Shown piece after piece: positions 32,705-40,459 of a stretch of DNA of 64,000 bases (position 1 is the first letter of the stretch; each line of letters starts with the position of its first letter). Origin of the DNA: Streptomyces guryensis. GTDB taxonomy: Bacteria > Actinomycetota > Actinomycetes > Streptomycetales > Streptomycetaceae. The notes under the pieces are model-generated. The model had not been told where the DNA came from. It saw nothing but the letters and a program-made list of their open reading frames with translations, and ran no database searches. The stretch covers positions 62,001-126,000 of the forward strand of contig NZ_JAJSBI010000016.1 of assembly GCF_021261325.1 (NCBI RefSeq), given 5' to 3'. Position numbers and translations under genes: made by a program.

Positions 32705-33497
32705 GGGAACGGATGGCCTTCCGGCGGACCTGTCGTGCTCTGCGGAGCAGGGCGTACCCCTTGGTGAGGGCACGGTCCCTGGCGAAGGTGCGGGCGATCG
32801 CGCGGCCCTCGACCAGCCGCTCGAACTCCTCGATGCCCGTGCTGCGGCGCACGGTCACACGCTGCAGGGCGTACGGCCCCTGCCGGCGGCGCGCGAGGCT
32901 GTTGCCGACGGCGAGCGCCTGGGCGTACCCCGTCTCCCGGACCGCCTCGCGCACCCGGCGGCTGGAGTAGCCGTAGGGGTAGGCGAAGGAGGCCGGGACG
33001 GCGCCCAGTTCGTCGGCGACGATCTCCCTGCAGTGGATCAGCTCGTGCCGCAGCGAGTCGTCGTCGAGCCGGTCCAGTTGCGGGTGGGTGTGGCTGTGCC
33101 CGCCGATCTCGACGTCCGCGGCGGCCAGTTCGCGCACCTGCTCCCAGTCCAGCATCGTGTCGAGACCGCCCCCGGTGTCGTACGCGCCCCTGATCCAGCC
33201 GGTGGAGACGAACAGCGTGGACGCGAAGCCGTGCTTGGCGAGCACCGGGAGGGCGTGCCGGTGCACGCCTTCGTAGCCGTCGTCGAAGGTGATCAGGACC
33301 GGACGCGGCGGCAGCGAGCGGCCCGACCGCCAACTCGCCGCCAGTTCAGCCGTGTTGACCGGGGTGAGTCCCAGGTCGCCGATCACCGCCATCTGCTCGG
33401 CGAACGCCTCGGGCGCGACCGACAGTGCGCGCGTGGCGTCGTTCGGCGCGGTCGCGACCGAGTGGTACATGAGAACCGGCACGGGTTCATCAGCCAT
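32697..33497 (-). CDS. Polysaccharide deacetylase (NodB/CE4 family)
   Basis: A 266-residue CE4-type hydrolase. Motif 1 is ITFDDGYEG with the catalytic Asp pair; motif 2 is GGHSHTHPQL with the zinc-binding HxxxH spacing; a later YPYGYSSRRV corresponds to motif 3. No signal peptide is seen, and the C-terminal 40 residues are strongly basic (RRARQVRRKAIRSR), so it probably acts on a cytoplasmic or membrane-facing lipid-linked sugar by removing N-acetyl groups. ATG 33497 follows GGGGGGATCTC. It overlaps the genes on both sides by eight bases, in one operon with two GT2 enzymes and the flippase fusion. Confidence 0.87.
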   Translation of the reverse strand: MADEPVPVLMYHSVATAPNDATRALSVAPEAFAEQMAVIGDLGLTPVNTAELAASWRSGRSLPPRPVLITFDDGYEGVHRHALPVLAKHGFASTLFVSTGWIRGAYDTGGGLDTMLDWEQVRELAAADVEIGGHSHTHPQLDRLDDDSLRHELIHCREIVADELGAVPASFAYPYGYSSRRVREAVRETGYAQALAVGNSLARRRQGPYALQRVTVRRSTGIEEFERLVEGRAIARTFARDRALTKGYALLRRARQVRRKAIRSRV

Positions 33498-34491
33498 GAG
33501 ATCCCCCCTGACCTCCATCACCGATCTGCACGACGGAGAACGTGGCACCGCCCTTGCGGGCGCGGACGCTCCCCACGACGTACCCACCGGCCGCCGTCAG
33601 CACCCCGGCGACGATCGCGCCCGCCCGCCCCGCACCGCCCGGCCGGGCCAGCACCGCGTCCCGCAGACCCCGCACCACACCGGCGGGCAGCACCCGGGTG
33701 GTGTACCGGCGCTCGGACTCAAGTCCCCTGTCCGCACCCACACTTCGCGCCACCAGCGCCTTGGACAGGCCCTCGGCGTAGGCGCGCGTGCGGAAGTACC
33801 CGAAGTGCTCACGCGCCTCGGGCACCCGGTGGTGGATCACCGCACGGTCGTCGATCAGCAGGATCGCGTCCGGTCTGACGCGGGTCAGACGGATGCACAG
33901 CTCCGTCTCCTCGCAGCCCAGCGGGCGCTTGTCGCCGTCCCGCCCGATGCCGGTGGCGAAGCCCCCCGCGTCGTCGAACGCCGTACGACGGAACGAGGCG
34001 TTGCCGCCCAGGACGTTGCGCACCCGGACCAGGCCCGGCGGCAGCCCCTTGTACGTGCAGCCCACCACCCAGTCGAACTCCTCCGGGAACCAGGCCGGAC
34101 GGCGGCCCGAGGCCCAGATCGGCATCGTACGGCCGCCGACGGCCATCACCCGCGGATCCGCGTACCCCTCGGCGAAACGGCGCAGCCACTCCCGCTCGGC
34201 CACGGCGTCGTCGTCGAGGAACGCGATCACCTCGCCCCGCGCGGCCGCGATGCCGGTGTTGCGGCCGGCGGACAGACCGCGGGGGCCCGCGTTGGCGAAC
34301 ACGCGGACCTCGTCGACTTCCTTGTACTCCTTGGCCAGTCGGTCCAGCAGCGCCGGATTGTGGTCGACGACCAGCAGGGTCTCCAGCGCGCGGCGGGACT
34401 GCGCCCGCACCGAGGAGACCGCCGCGAGGATGTCCTCCCAGCGGTCCTCGGTGTAGACGCAGATCACGACGGAGATGTCGAGATCGCTCAA
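33490..34491 (-). CDS. GT2 family glycosyltransferase
   Basis: A 333-residue GT-A fold enzyme. DISVVICVYTEDRWEDI opens the nucleotide-sugar domain, RGLSAGRNTGIAAARGEVIAFLDDDA contains the metal-binding DDD at about 97-99, and CEETELCIRL (about 195) gives the ED-type acceptor/catalytic motif. A C-terminal hydrophobic pair (VVRGLRDAVLARPG ... GAIVAGVLTAAGGYVVGSV) suggests membrane association. The TTG start at 34491 has GGGGAGAGG upstream and overlaps the previous stop as TTGA. The sugar donor is unknown. Part of the four-gene glycan operon. Confidence 0.87.
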   Translation of the reverse strand: MSDLDISVVICVYTEDRWEDILAAVSSVRAQSRRALETLLVVDHNPALLDRLAKEYKEVDEVRVFANAGPRGLSAGRNTGIAAARGEVIAFLDDDAVAEREWLRRFAEGYADPRVMAVGGRTMPIWASGRRPAWFPEEFDWVVGCTYKGLPPGLVRVRNVLGGNASFRRTAFDDAGGFATGIGRDGDKRPLGCEETELCIRLTRVRPDAILLIDDRAVIHHRVPEAREHFGYFRTRAYAEGLSKALVARSVGADRGLESERRYTTRVLPAGVVRGLRDAVLARPGGAGRAGAIVAGVLTAAGGYVVGSVRARKGGATFSVVQIGDGGQGGSHG

Positions 34492-35309
34492 GACACCTCT
34501 CCCCGCACCGAGTCGAGCATCGGAGAGTGGTGTTCCTGGCTGCGCAGTTCGCGCCGGTTCGACCGCTCCTTGAGGATCACCTTGAGCACCCGGAACCCGT
34601 CCCGCACGGCCCGCAGATTGCTCGCGCCGTGGATGCGGAGGTACTCGTGACTCGGTATCTCCTGCACCTTGAGCCCCGCCTTGACCACCCGGATGTTGAT
34701 CAGGGTCTCGATCTCGAAGCCGGTGCAGTCCAGGGAGATCTTGTCCAGGCAGTGCCGCCAGAACGCGTTGTAGCCGTAGCACAGGTCGGTGTAGCGGGCG
34801 CCGAACTTGCGGTTGACGATGGTGCACAGCGCCCAGTTGCCGAGCTTGCGGATGAACGTCATGTCGTCGGTGCCGCCGCCGTTGGCGAAGCGGGAACCCT
34901 TGGCGAAGTCCGCGCCCGAGACCAGGGCGGAGACGTACGACACGATCTCGTTGCCGTCGGCCGAGCCGTCCGCGTCGACCATCACGATGATGTCGCCGGT
35001 GCACGCCTCGAACCCGGTGATCAGGGCATCCCCCTTGCCTTTGCCCTGCTGCTCGACGACCTTGACGTTCGGCCACAGGCCGCGGGCCACTTCGACGGTG
35101 TCGTCCGTGGAATTGCCGTCCACCAGAACGACTTCGTGTATCCAGTCCGGAAGTGTCTTGAACACGTACGGGAGATTCTCCGCCTCGTTCATGGCGGGAA
35201 TCACCACACTCACCGGCGGCGCGATGGCCAGGTGAGAGGAGATCGGCCGGTATTGGCCGGCAAGTGACGGGCCTTGGCCCGTGGCCGCCGGCCGCAGAAC
35301 AGAACTCAT
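34488..35309 (-). CDS. GT2 family glycosyltransferase, polyprenyl-phosphate sugar synthase-like
   Basis: A 273-residue enzyme of the DPM1/DPG-synthase-like GT2 branch. SVVIPAMNEAENLPYVFKTLP (about 34-54), LVDGNSTDDTVEVA, GKGKGDALITGFEACTGDIIVMVDADGS with the DAD metal motif, and GFEIETLINIRVVKAGLKVQEIP are characteristic. This subgroup usually transfers a sugar from an NDP donor to polyprenyl phosphate, which would prime the pathway. It lacks the C-terminal helices of dolichyl-phosphate-mannose synthases. ATG 35309 is used. It is the first gene of the operon; 345 bases separate it from the next gene upstream. Confidence 0.87.
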   Translation of the reverse strand: MSSVLRPAATGQGPSLAGQYRPISSHLAIAPPVSVVIPAMNEAENLPYVFKTLPDWIHEVVLVDGNSTDDTVEVARGLWPNVKVVEQQGKGKGDALITGFEACTGDIIVMVDADGSADGNEIVSYVSALVSGADFAKGSRFANGGGTDDMTFIRKLGNWALCTIVNRKFGARYTDLCYGYNAFWRHCLDKISLDCTGFEIETLINIRVVKAGLKVQEIPSHEYLRIHGASNLRAVRDGFRVLKVILKERSNRRELRSQEHHSPMLDSVRGEVS

Positions 35310-35654
35310 GAGTCTGGTCCCTCTCGTCCGGTGGACCGCCCGCCCCTGGGCGGCCCGGTTATGTGTCCGGTTCGAAAGGGGGGTTTCACGCCTGTGGCAT
35401 GACGAATGGGATCTCCGTGCACGCCGATGGCGAGCTGGCAAAGCTGCCGGTCTGCCGTGGAACGGCAGCCGGTCGCGCGGCACGACTCGGTCACAAGTGC
35501 GGTCACCGAGCACGGCACCCCCCTACCGCGCCCCACGCCGGGAACCATCGCGGTCCTGAGCCCTCCCCTGGGCCGCTCGATGATGGACCGATGCGGGTGA
35601 GATGTACGACGGTATTGACGATTGAACCTGTATGGCAAGGCCTGGAACGAGGCC
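35310..35654. other. Intergenic region upstream of the glycan operon
   Basis: These 345 bases hold no convincing gene. The part near 35605-35655 is AT-richer than its surroundings, and on the minus strand has a TTGCCA followed about 18 bases later by TACCGT, a possible promoter for the operon. Confidence 0.4.
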
Positions 35655-36089
35655 TCACCTTTTTGTTGGTTTGACCGTTACACAACTTAGAAGTAGGAAA
35701 AAGCTGATCACGGTCACCGCGATGACTCCGCCGCGCACCGACCAGCGGTGAACGGCCAACATCCCTTGCGCCACCAGCATGTTGAGCACGATCGCGCCCG
35801 CGACCGCCGCGAGTGTCCGGCCGAAGGGCTCCAGCCCGCGCAGCGCGGCCCCGATGGCCGTCGCGGGCGCGGCGAGGAGGAAAAACAGGGTGAGCGGCCC
35901 GCGCAGGGGTGAGTCCGAGTCGGCCAGCGCCAGCAGCGCGCCGAATCCCCCCACGGCCGTCGCGGCGCCCGCGAGCAGTGGCGACAGGTCCCTCCCCGGT
36001 CCTGGTCGCGCCCGCTCGGTGCCGTCTGTCGAAGATCTGCCGTCTGTCGAGGTTCTCTTGACGGGCCTCTTGATGCGGATCGTCTGCAT
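35655..36089 (-). CDS. Small four-helix membrane protein, unknown
   Basis: A 144-residue protein. A basic, Ser/Thr-rich N-terminus (about 1-40, with repeated STDG) precedes four hydrophobic helices: DLSPLLAGAATAVGGFGALLAL, GPLTLFFLLAAPATAIGAAL, TLAAVAGAIVLNMLVAQGM and GGVIAVTVISFFLLLSC. No family is recognised. It lies upstream of and in the same direction as the glycan operon, so it could belong to that locus. The start at 36089 is uncertain; the frame stays open to 36224. The divergent neighbour is the SGNH hydrolase. Confidence 0.6.
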   Translation of the reverse strand: MQTIRIKRPVKRTSTDGRSSTDGTERARPGPGRDLSPLLAGAATAVGGFGALLALADSDSPLRGPLTLFFLLAAPATAIGAALRGLEPFGRTLAAVAGAIVLNMLVAQGMLAVHRWSVRGGVIAVTVISFFLLLSCVTVKPTKR

Positions 36090-36274
36090 TGGCGACTTTG
36101 CCCCCCAGCGCGCCGGATGCCGGGCTTCAATGTCGCGCAGCGCACGGAGAGGCGTCAAGACGCGGAAGCGGCCCGCGCCCGTCAGAGGTTGAAAAGTCTT
36201 GACATGGACACTTCCCATCGACACGTGTAATTGGTACGACGGTTACGGCAGAGATCCTGCTAAAGGGAGGTTCC

Positions 36275-37081
36275 ATGAGACGTTCCCGAATTGCCGTTTT
36301 CGTGAGCTCGATCCTCCTCGCCGCCGGCACGGCCCTCACCGGGGCCACGGCGGCGCAGGCGTCCCAACAGGCCGCAGCCACCGGCTATGTGGCCCTCGGC
36401 GACTCCTATTCCTCCGGGGTCGGGTCGGGCAGCTACATCAGCGCCAGCGGCGACTGCAAGCGCAGCACGAAGGCCTACCCCTACCTCTGGGCCGCCGCCC
36501 ACTCACCCTCGACGTTCGACTTCACCGCCTGCTCGGGCGCCCGTACGGGTGATGTTCTGTCCGGACAACTGGGCCCGCTCAGCACCTCCACCGGCCTCGT
36601 GTCCATCAGCGTCGGGGGCAACGACGCGGGCTTCTCCGACGTCATGACGACGTGTGTGCTCCAGTCCGACAGCGCCTGTCTCTCCCGGATCGACACCGCG
36701 AAGGCGTACGTCGACTCGACGCTCCCCGGACAGCTGGACAACGTCTACTCGGCGATCACCGCCAAGGCCCCGAACGCCCACGTCGTCGTCCTCGGCTACC
36801 CCCGCTTCTACAAGCTCGGCACCACCTGCGTCGGCCTCTCCGAGACCAAGCGGAAGGCGATCAACGACGCGGCCGACCACCTGGACACCGCCACCGCCAA
36901 GGCCGCCGCCGACCACGGCTTCACCTTCGGTGACGTCCGCACCACCTTCACCGGCCACGAGATCTGCTCCGGCAGCTCCTGGCTGCACAGCGTCGAGTGG
37001 CTCAACATCGGCGAGTCGTACCACCCGACCGCGGCCGGCCAGCTGGGCGGCTATCTGCCCGTCCTGACCAGCGCGGCCTGA
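36275..37081 (+). CDS. Secreted SGNH/GDSL-family lipase/esterase
   Basis: A 268-residue exported hydrolase. Residues 1-30 are a signal peptide ending AQAS. Block I is GDSYSSG with nucleophile S44, block III is the GGND loop (SVGGNDAGF), and block V gives H250 in SYHPTAAG. Six cysteines fit three disulfides as in Streptomyces SGNH lipases. Such enzymes hydrolyse esters of long-chain fatty acids without a lid. A strong AAAGGGAGG precedes ATG 36275. The TGA stop abuts the stop of the convergent kinase gene in TGATCA. Confidence 0.9.
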   Translation: MRRSRIAVFVSSILLAAGTALTGATAAQASQQAAATGYVALGDSYSSGVGSGSYISASGDCKRSTKAYPYLWAAAHSPSTFDFTACSGARTGDVLSGQLGPLSTSTGLVSISVGGNDAGFSDVMTTCVLQSDSACLSRIDTAKAYVDSTLPGQLDNVYSAITAKAPNAHVVVLGYPRFYKLGTTCVGLSETKRKAINDAADHLDTATAKAAADHGFTFGDVRTTFTGHEICSGSSWLHSVEWLNIGESYHPTAAGQLGGYLPVLTSAA

Positions 37082-38707
37082 TCACTGCGAGGGCGACGAC
37101 GAAGTACTGGGGGAGGCCCCGCCCGTCGGGGTCTCCGCCACACAGGTCACCGAGAACGGAACCGAGTTGGACGTCGTCTGCTTCGGTGAGCGGACCTCGA
37201 CACTGATCGAGTTCCGGAAGGTCCCCGTGTTGTTGTAGGTCGTCACGAACGCCCTGTCCTGCTTGGTCTTCGTGCCGCCCTCCGGGAAGGACAGGGTCTT
37301 CCATCCCGGATCCATGATCTGGCCGTCCTTCGACACCCACCGGTAGCTGACTTCGGCCGGCAGCCGCCCCACCGTGAAGGTCGCCGTGAACGCGGGCGCG
37401 TCGCTCCGGGGCGGCGGACAGGCGCCGGAGTAGTCCGTGTTGGAGCCGGACAGGGTGACGCTCACGGACTGGGGGGCCGCCGTGGAGGCGCTGCCGCTCG
37501 GACTGGGCGTCGGGCTCGCGCCTCCGCCCGGGTTGCTGTGCGTGGCGGTCGACGGAGTCCCCGTGTCCGACCGCGGGGTGTCGGCATTGTTGTTTCCTTT
37601 GCCGCCGTTGTCGCGGTTCAGCAGTGCGTACGTCAGCCCCGCGATGGCCAGGGCGAGGACGACCAGTCCCACGACCAGGACGACGGCTGCCCGGCGGTTG
37701 CGCTCCGGCGGCGGTGCGCCCGGAGCGGTCGTCGCCGGCCCCGCCTCGGGCTGCGTCCGTCCGGCCGGGTACGGCATCGGAGGCGTCGGCGTCTGAGGCT
37801 GCGGGAAGGCCGCGATCGTCGGGGCGTACGGCGACGCCTGCGCGCCGTACGCGTGAGGAGTGCCTCCCCCAGAGGGGGTACCCCCAGCTGCGATGATCCG
37901 CAGGTCCTGCTCGGCCCGGTCGGCAGGCAGCCGCTCGGCCGGGTCCTTGCGCAGCAGCCCCTCGATGACGGGGGTCAGCGGACCGGCCCGGTAGGGCGGC
38001 GGCAGCTCCTCGTCGACGATCGCGCGCAGGGTGCTGAGCGGGGTGTCCTGGCGGAACGGCGAGTTGCCCTCGACCGCCGCGTACAGCAGCACACCGAGCG
38101 ACCACAGGTCGGACTCCGGGCCGGGCGTGCGGCCCAGCGCCCGCTCCGGCGCCAGGAACTCGGGCGAGCCGATCACCTCGCCGGTCATGGTCAGTGCCGA
38201 ACTGCCCTCGACCTGCGCGATACCGAAGTCGGTCAGTACCACCCGGTCGTCGTTCGACAGCAGCACATTGGCCGGCTTCACATCCCGGTGCAGCACGCCG
38301 GCTTCGTGCGCCGCCCGCAGCGCGGAGAGCACCTCGGCACCGATGTGCGCGGCCCGCTGCGGCTCCACCGGGCCCTCGGCGTCCAGGAGTTCGGCAAGTG
38401 AGATACCGCGGACCAGTTCCATGACGATCCACGGCCGGCCGTCCTGGGTCGCCACGTCGTACACCGTGACGACGTTGCGGTTGGCGACCCGCGCGGCCGC
38501 CCACGCCTCGCGCTCCAGCCGGGCGTACAACCGCTCCACGTCCGCGGCCGCCAGCCCGGCGGGGGCACGCACCTCCTTGACGGCGACCTCGCGGTGCAGG
38601 ACTTCGTCCCGGGCGCGCCACACGGTTCCCATGCCGCCCTCGCCGAGGGGTGACAGGAGACGGTAGCGGCCCGCGATCAGACGTTCACTGCCCGATTCTT
38701 CGGACAC
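37082..38707 (-). CDS. Membrane-bound Ser/Thr protein kinase (PknB-like) with extracytoplasmic domain
   Basis: A 541-residue Hanks-type kinase. The kinase domain (about 10-265) shows the Gly loop GEGGMGTVW, K44 in VAVKEV, HRDVKPANVLL with D142, DFG (D160) and APE. A Pro/Gly linker contains a REP-like insertion. A single helix (about 335-357, VVLVVGLVVLALAIAGLTYALL) leads to an external region: Thr/Ser/Pro-rich, then a beta domain of about 100 residues with a cysteine pair. It has no PASTA repeats, so its ligand differs from PknB's. GTG 38707 follows GGGGGAC. Confidence 0.9.
   Translation of the reverse strand: MSEESGSERLIAGRYRLLSPLGEGGMGTVWRARDEVLHREVAVKEVRAPAGLAAADVERLYARLEREAWAAARVANRNVVTVYDVATQDGRPWIVMELVRGISLAELLDAEGPVEPQRAAHIGAEVLSALRAAHEAGVLHRDVKPANVLLSNDDRVVLTDFGIAQVEGSSALTMTGEVIGSPEFLAPERALGRTPGPESDLWSLGVLLYAAVEGNSPFRQDTPLSTLRAIVDEELPPPYRAGPLTPVIEGLLRKDPAERLPADRAEQDLRIIAAGGTPSGGGTPHAYGAQASPYAPTIAAFPQPQTPTPPMPYPAGRTQPEAGPATTAPGAPPPERNRRAAVVLVVGLVVLALAIAGLTYALLNRDNGGKGNNNADTPRSDTGTPSTATHSNPGGGASPTPSPSGSASTAAPQSVSVTLSGSNTDYSGACPPPRSDAPAFTATFTVGRLPAEVSYRWVSKDGQIMDPGWKTLSFPEGGTKTKQDRAFVTTYNNTGTFRNSISVEVRSPKQTTSNSVPFSVTCVAETPTGGASPSTSSSPSQ
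37857..37885. repeat. REP-like mini-element inside the kinase gene
   Basis: GGAGTGCCTCCCCCAGAGGG followed by ggtaccccc is an imperfect inverted repeat of a kind I remember as common in streptomycete DNA. It is in frame and encodes a GGTPSGGGTP-like linker in the kinase. Confidence 0.55.
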
Positions 38708-38770
38708 GGGCGTCCCCCATTCGCATCCGCGTGTTTTCTCCACTCCGTGCGTTTTCTCCCCCAACGTAGC

Positions 38771-40459
38771 TCAGCCGAGTGCGGATGCCGCCCCCTTGAG
38801 CACCAGTCCGATCCCGAGTGACACGACGAGGAACGCCGAGCCCAGAGGGGCGGTCCTGCGGATCAGGACCGCCATCGGGTGGGTGGTCCAGCGGGGGCGC
38901 CGGTCCAGCACACGGTTCATCCCGGTACCCAGCTTGACGACGGCGAACCCCGCCGCGGTGAGGGTGAGGGCGAGCCCGACGCCGTACGCGACGACGAGCA
39001 GCAGCCCGAACCAGGCCTGCCCGAGCGCCGACGCGCCCACGAGCACGACGACCGCGGAGGGACTGGGCACGAGGCCCCCGGCGAAGCCCAGCAGGATCGT
39101 GCCGCGGAGGGTGGGGGCGACGGAGTGGGTGTGGGTGAAGCCGCCGTGGGTGTGCTCGACGGTGTGCGGGTGAGGGTGGTCGGAGTGGTGGGTGTGGCTG
39201 TGGTCGTGATCGTGGCTGTGGGGGTGCTCGTGGTCGTGGTCGTGTGGGTGGCCGGGGGAGTGCGTGTGGGTGTGGGTTTCGGCAGTCGTCGTGGCGGGTT
39301 CGGCGTGGGCGGCGACCAGGACCAGGGCGCGTTCCCCGGGCTCGGCGGTGGTGTGCGGGTGCGTGTGCCCGCCGGGGCCGTGCGGGTGCGGATGGTCGTG
39401 GTCATGGGTGTGTCCGTGCCCGGGGCCGCGGTTGCGCCAGGCCCGGCGGACGAGTGTCGCGCCCGCGCAGGTCACCATGACGCCGCTCGCGATGCCCAGC
39501 CAGGCGATCACCGAGGGGGCCGCCGCCGAGCCGGCCGTGACCAGGAGGCCGAGGGCGACCACGCCCAGGGTGTGGGTGACCGTGACCGAGGCCGCCAGGG
39601 GCATGACGTCCTTGAGGCGGGCCCGGCCGCCGCGGGCGGCTGCCGTCGCGGCCATCAGGGTCTTGCCGTGGCCCGGGGCGAGCGCGTGCATGGCGCCCAG
39701 GACGACCGCGATCAGCAGCGAGAGCGCGGCGAAGCCGAAGGTGAGGTCGTGCCGGGCGACCAGGTTGTTCAGGGCCTGTGTCCAGCGGTCCGCGCCGCGC
39801 GGCAGCACGGAGGCGGCGGGCGCGTCCTGCCGCTCCTCGACCAGCGCCGGTCCGCCGGGGCGCACGCGCAGGGAGGCGGTCGAGGTGTCGGCGGGGGAGG
39901 AGAGCAACTCCTTGGGATAGCTGGTGAGTTCGTGGGAGACCGACGTCCTGGGTACGTCCGTCGCGGTGAGCGTCATACGGTCGCCGCGCGCGGTGATCTC
40001 CCGCCAGCCGGGCCCGGAGGTGGCGCCCTCGCTGTGGAAGCCGACGGCCACGGTCTCGCCCTCGGGGAGCGGCGCGGTCAGCCGGCACTCCACTCTGAGG
40101 GTGTTCAGCCCGGCCTGCCCGGGCCGCAGCTGCGCCCTGCTGCTGCCGACGGCCAGGGCGGCGGCCCGTCCGTCCACGGTCACCTTGCTGCCCTCGGCCG
40201 CCTTCGCGCACCGCTCCTTCGCCCACTCGGCCATGCCGAGCCGCTTGATGTCGGGCTTGGCCTGGGTGGCCGGGATCTCGGCAAGGTCCTCGACATGGTC
40301 GACGCGGAGCTTGCCCGGGGCGGCGACCAGGCCGTCGTAGCGGTTGACGGTGAAGTTGCCGAGGGGGTGCGCGCTCGCGCCGGTGGAAGGTACCAGCGCG
40401 AGCGCGCAGGCCGCCGTGAGGACGGCCCCGCTGGAGGCGAGCAATCGGCGAGGGGTCAC
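38771..40459 (-). CDS. Nickel/cobalt transporter of the NicO/RcnA type with His-rich loop
   Basis: A 562-residue membrane protein. A signal-like N-terminus (1-30) and an external domain (about 31-220) precede six or so helices. ALSLLIAVVLGAMHALAPGHGKTLMAA is the NicO signature with HALAPGHGK. A cytoplasmic loop of about 120 residues (345-455) is packed with His/Asp/Pro (GHGHTHDHDHPHPHG and similar). The last helices carry GGLVPSPSAVVVLVG. Such proteins move Ni2+ or Co2+, mostly outwards. GTG 40459 overlaps the stop of the TPR gene (GTGA), so they are coupled. Confidence 0.85.
   Translation of the reverse strand: MTPRRLLASSGAVLTAACALALVPSTGASAHPLGNFTVNRYDGLVAAPGKLRVDHVEDLAEIPATQAKPDIKRLGMAEWAKERCAKAAEGSKVTVDGRAAALAVGSSRAQLRPGQAGLNTLRVECRLTAPLPEGETVAVGFHSEGATSGPGWREITARGDRMTLTATDVPRTSVSHELTSYPKELLSSPADTSTASLRVRPGGPALVEERQDAPAASVLPRGADRWTQALNNLVARHDLTFGFAALSLLIAVVLGAMHALAPGHGKTLMAATAAARGGRARLKDVMPLAASVTVTHTLGVVALGLLVTAGSAAAPSVIAWLGIASGVMVTCAGATLVRRAWRNRGPGHGHTHDHDHPHPHGPGGHTHPHTTAEPGERALVLVAAHAEPATTTAETHTHTHSPGHPHDHDHEHPHSHDHDHSHTHHSDHPHPHTVEHTHGGFTHTHSVAPTLRGTILLGFAGGLVPSPSAVVVLVGASALGQAWFGLLLVVAYGVGLALTLTAAGFAVVKLGTGMNRVLDRRPRWTTHPMAVLIRRTAPLGSAFLVVSLGIGLVLKGAASALG

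Noticed and set aside
36090..36274. Longer N-terminus for the small membrane protein (frame open to 36224)
   Set aside because: The extra residues are basic and unstructured and would overlap the SGNH promoter region; ATG 36089 is simpler, though uncertain.
39120..39430. Repetitive G/T-rich DNA read as a possible satellite or minisatellite
   Set aside because: It encodes the His/Asp-rich metal loop of the NicO-type transporter in one intact frame.
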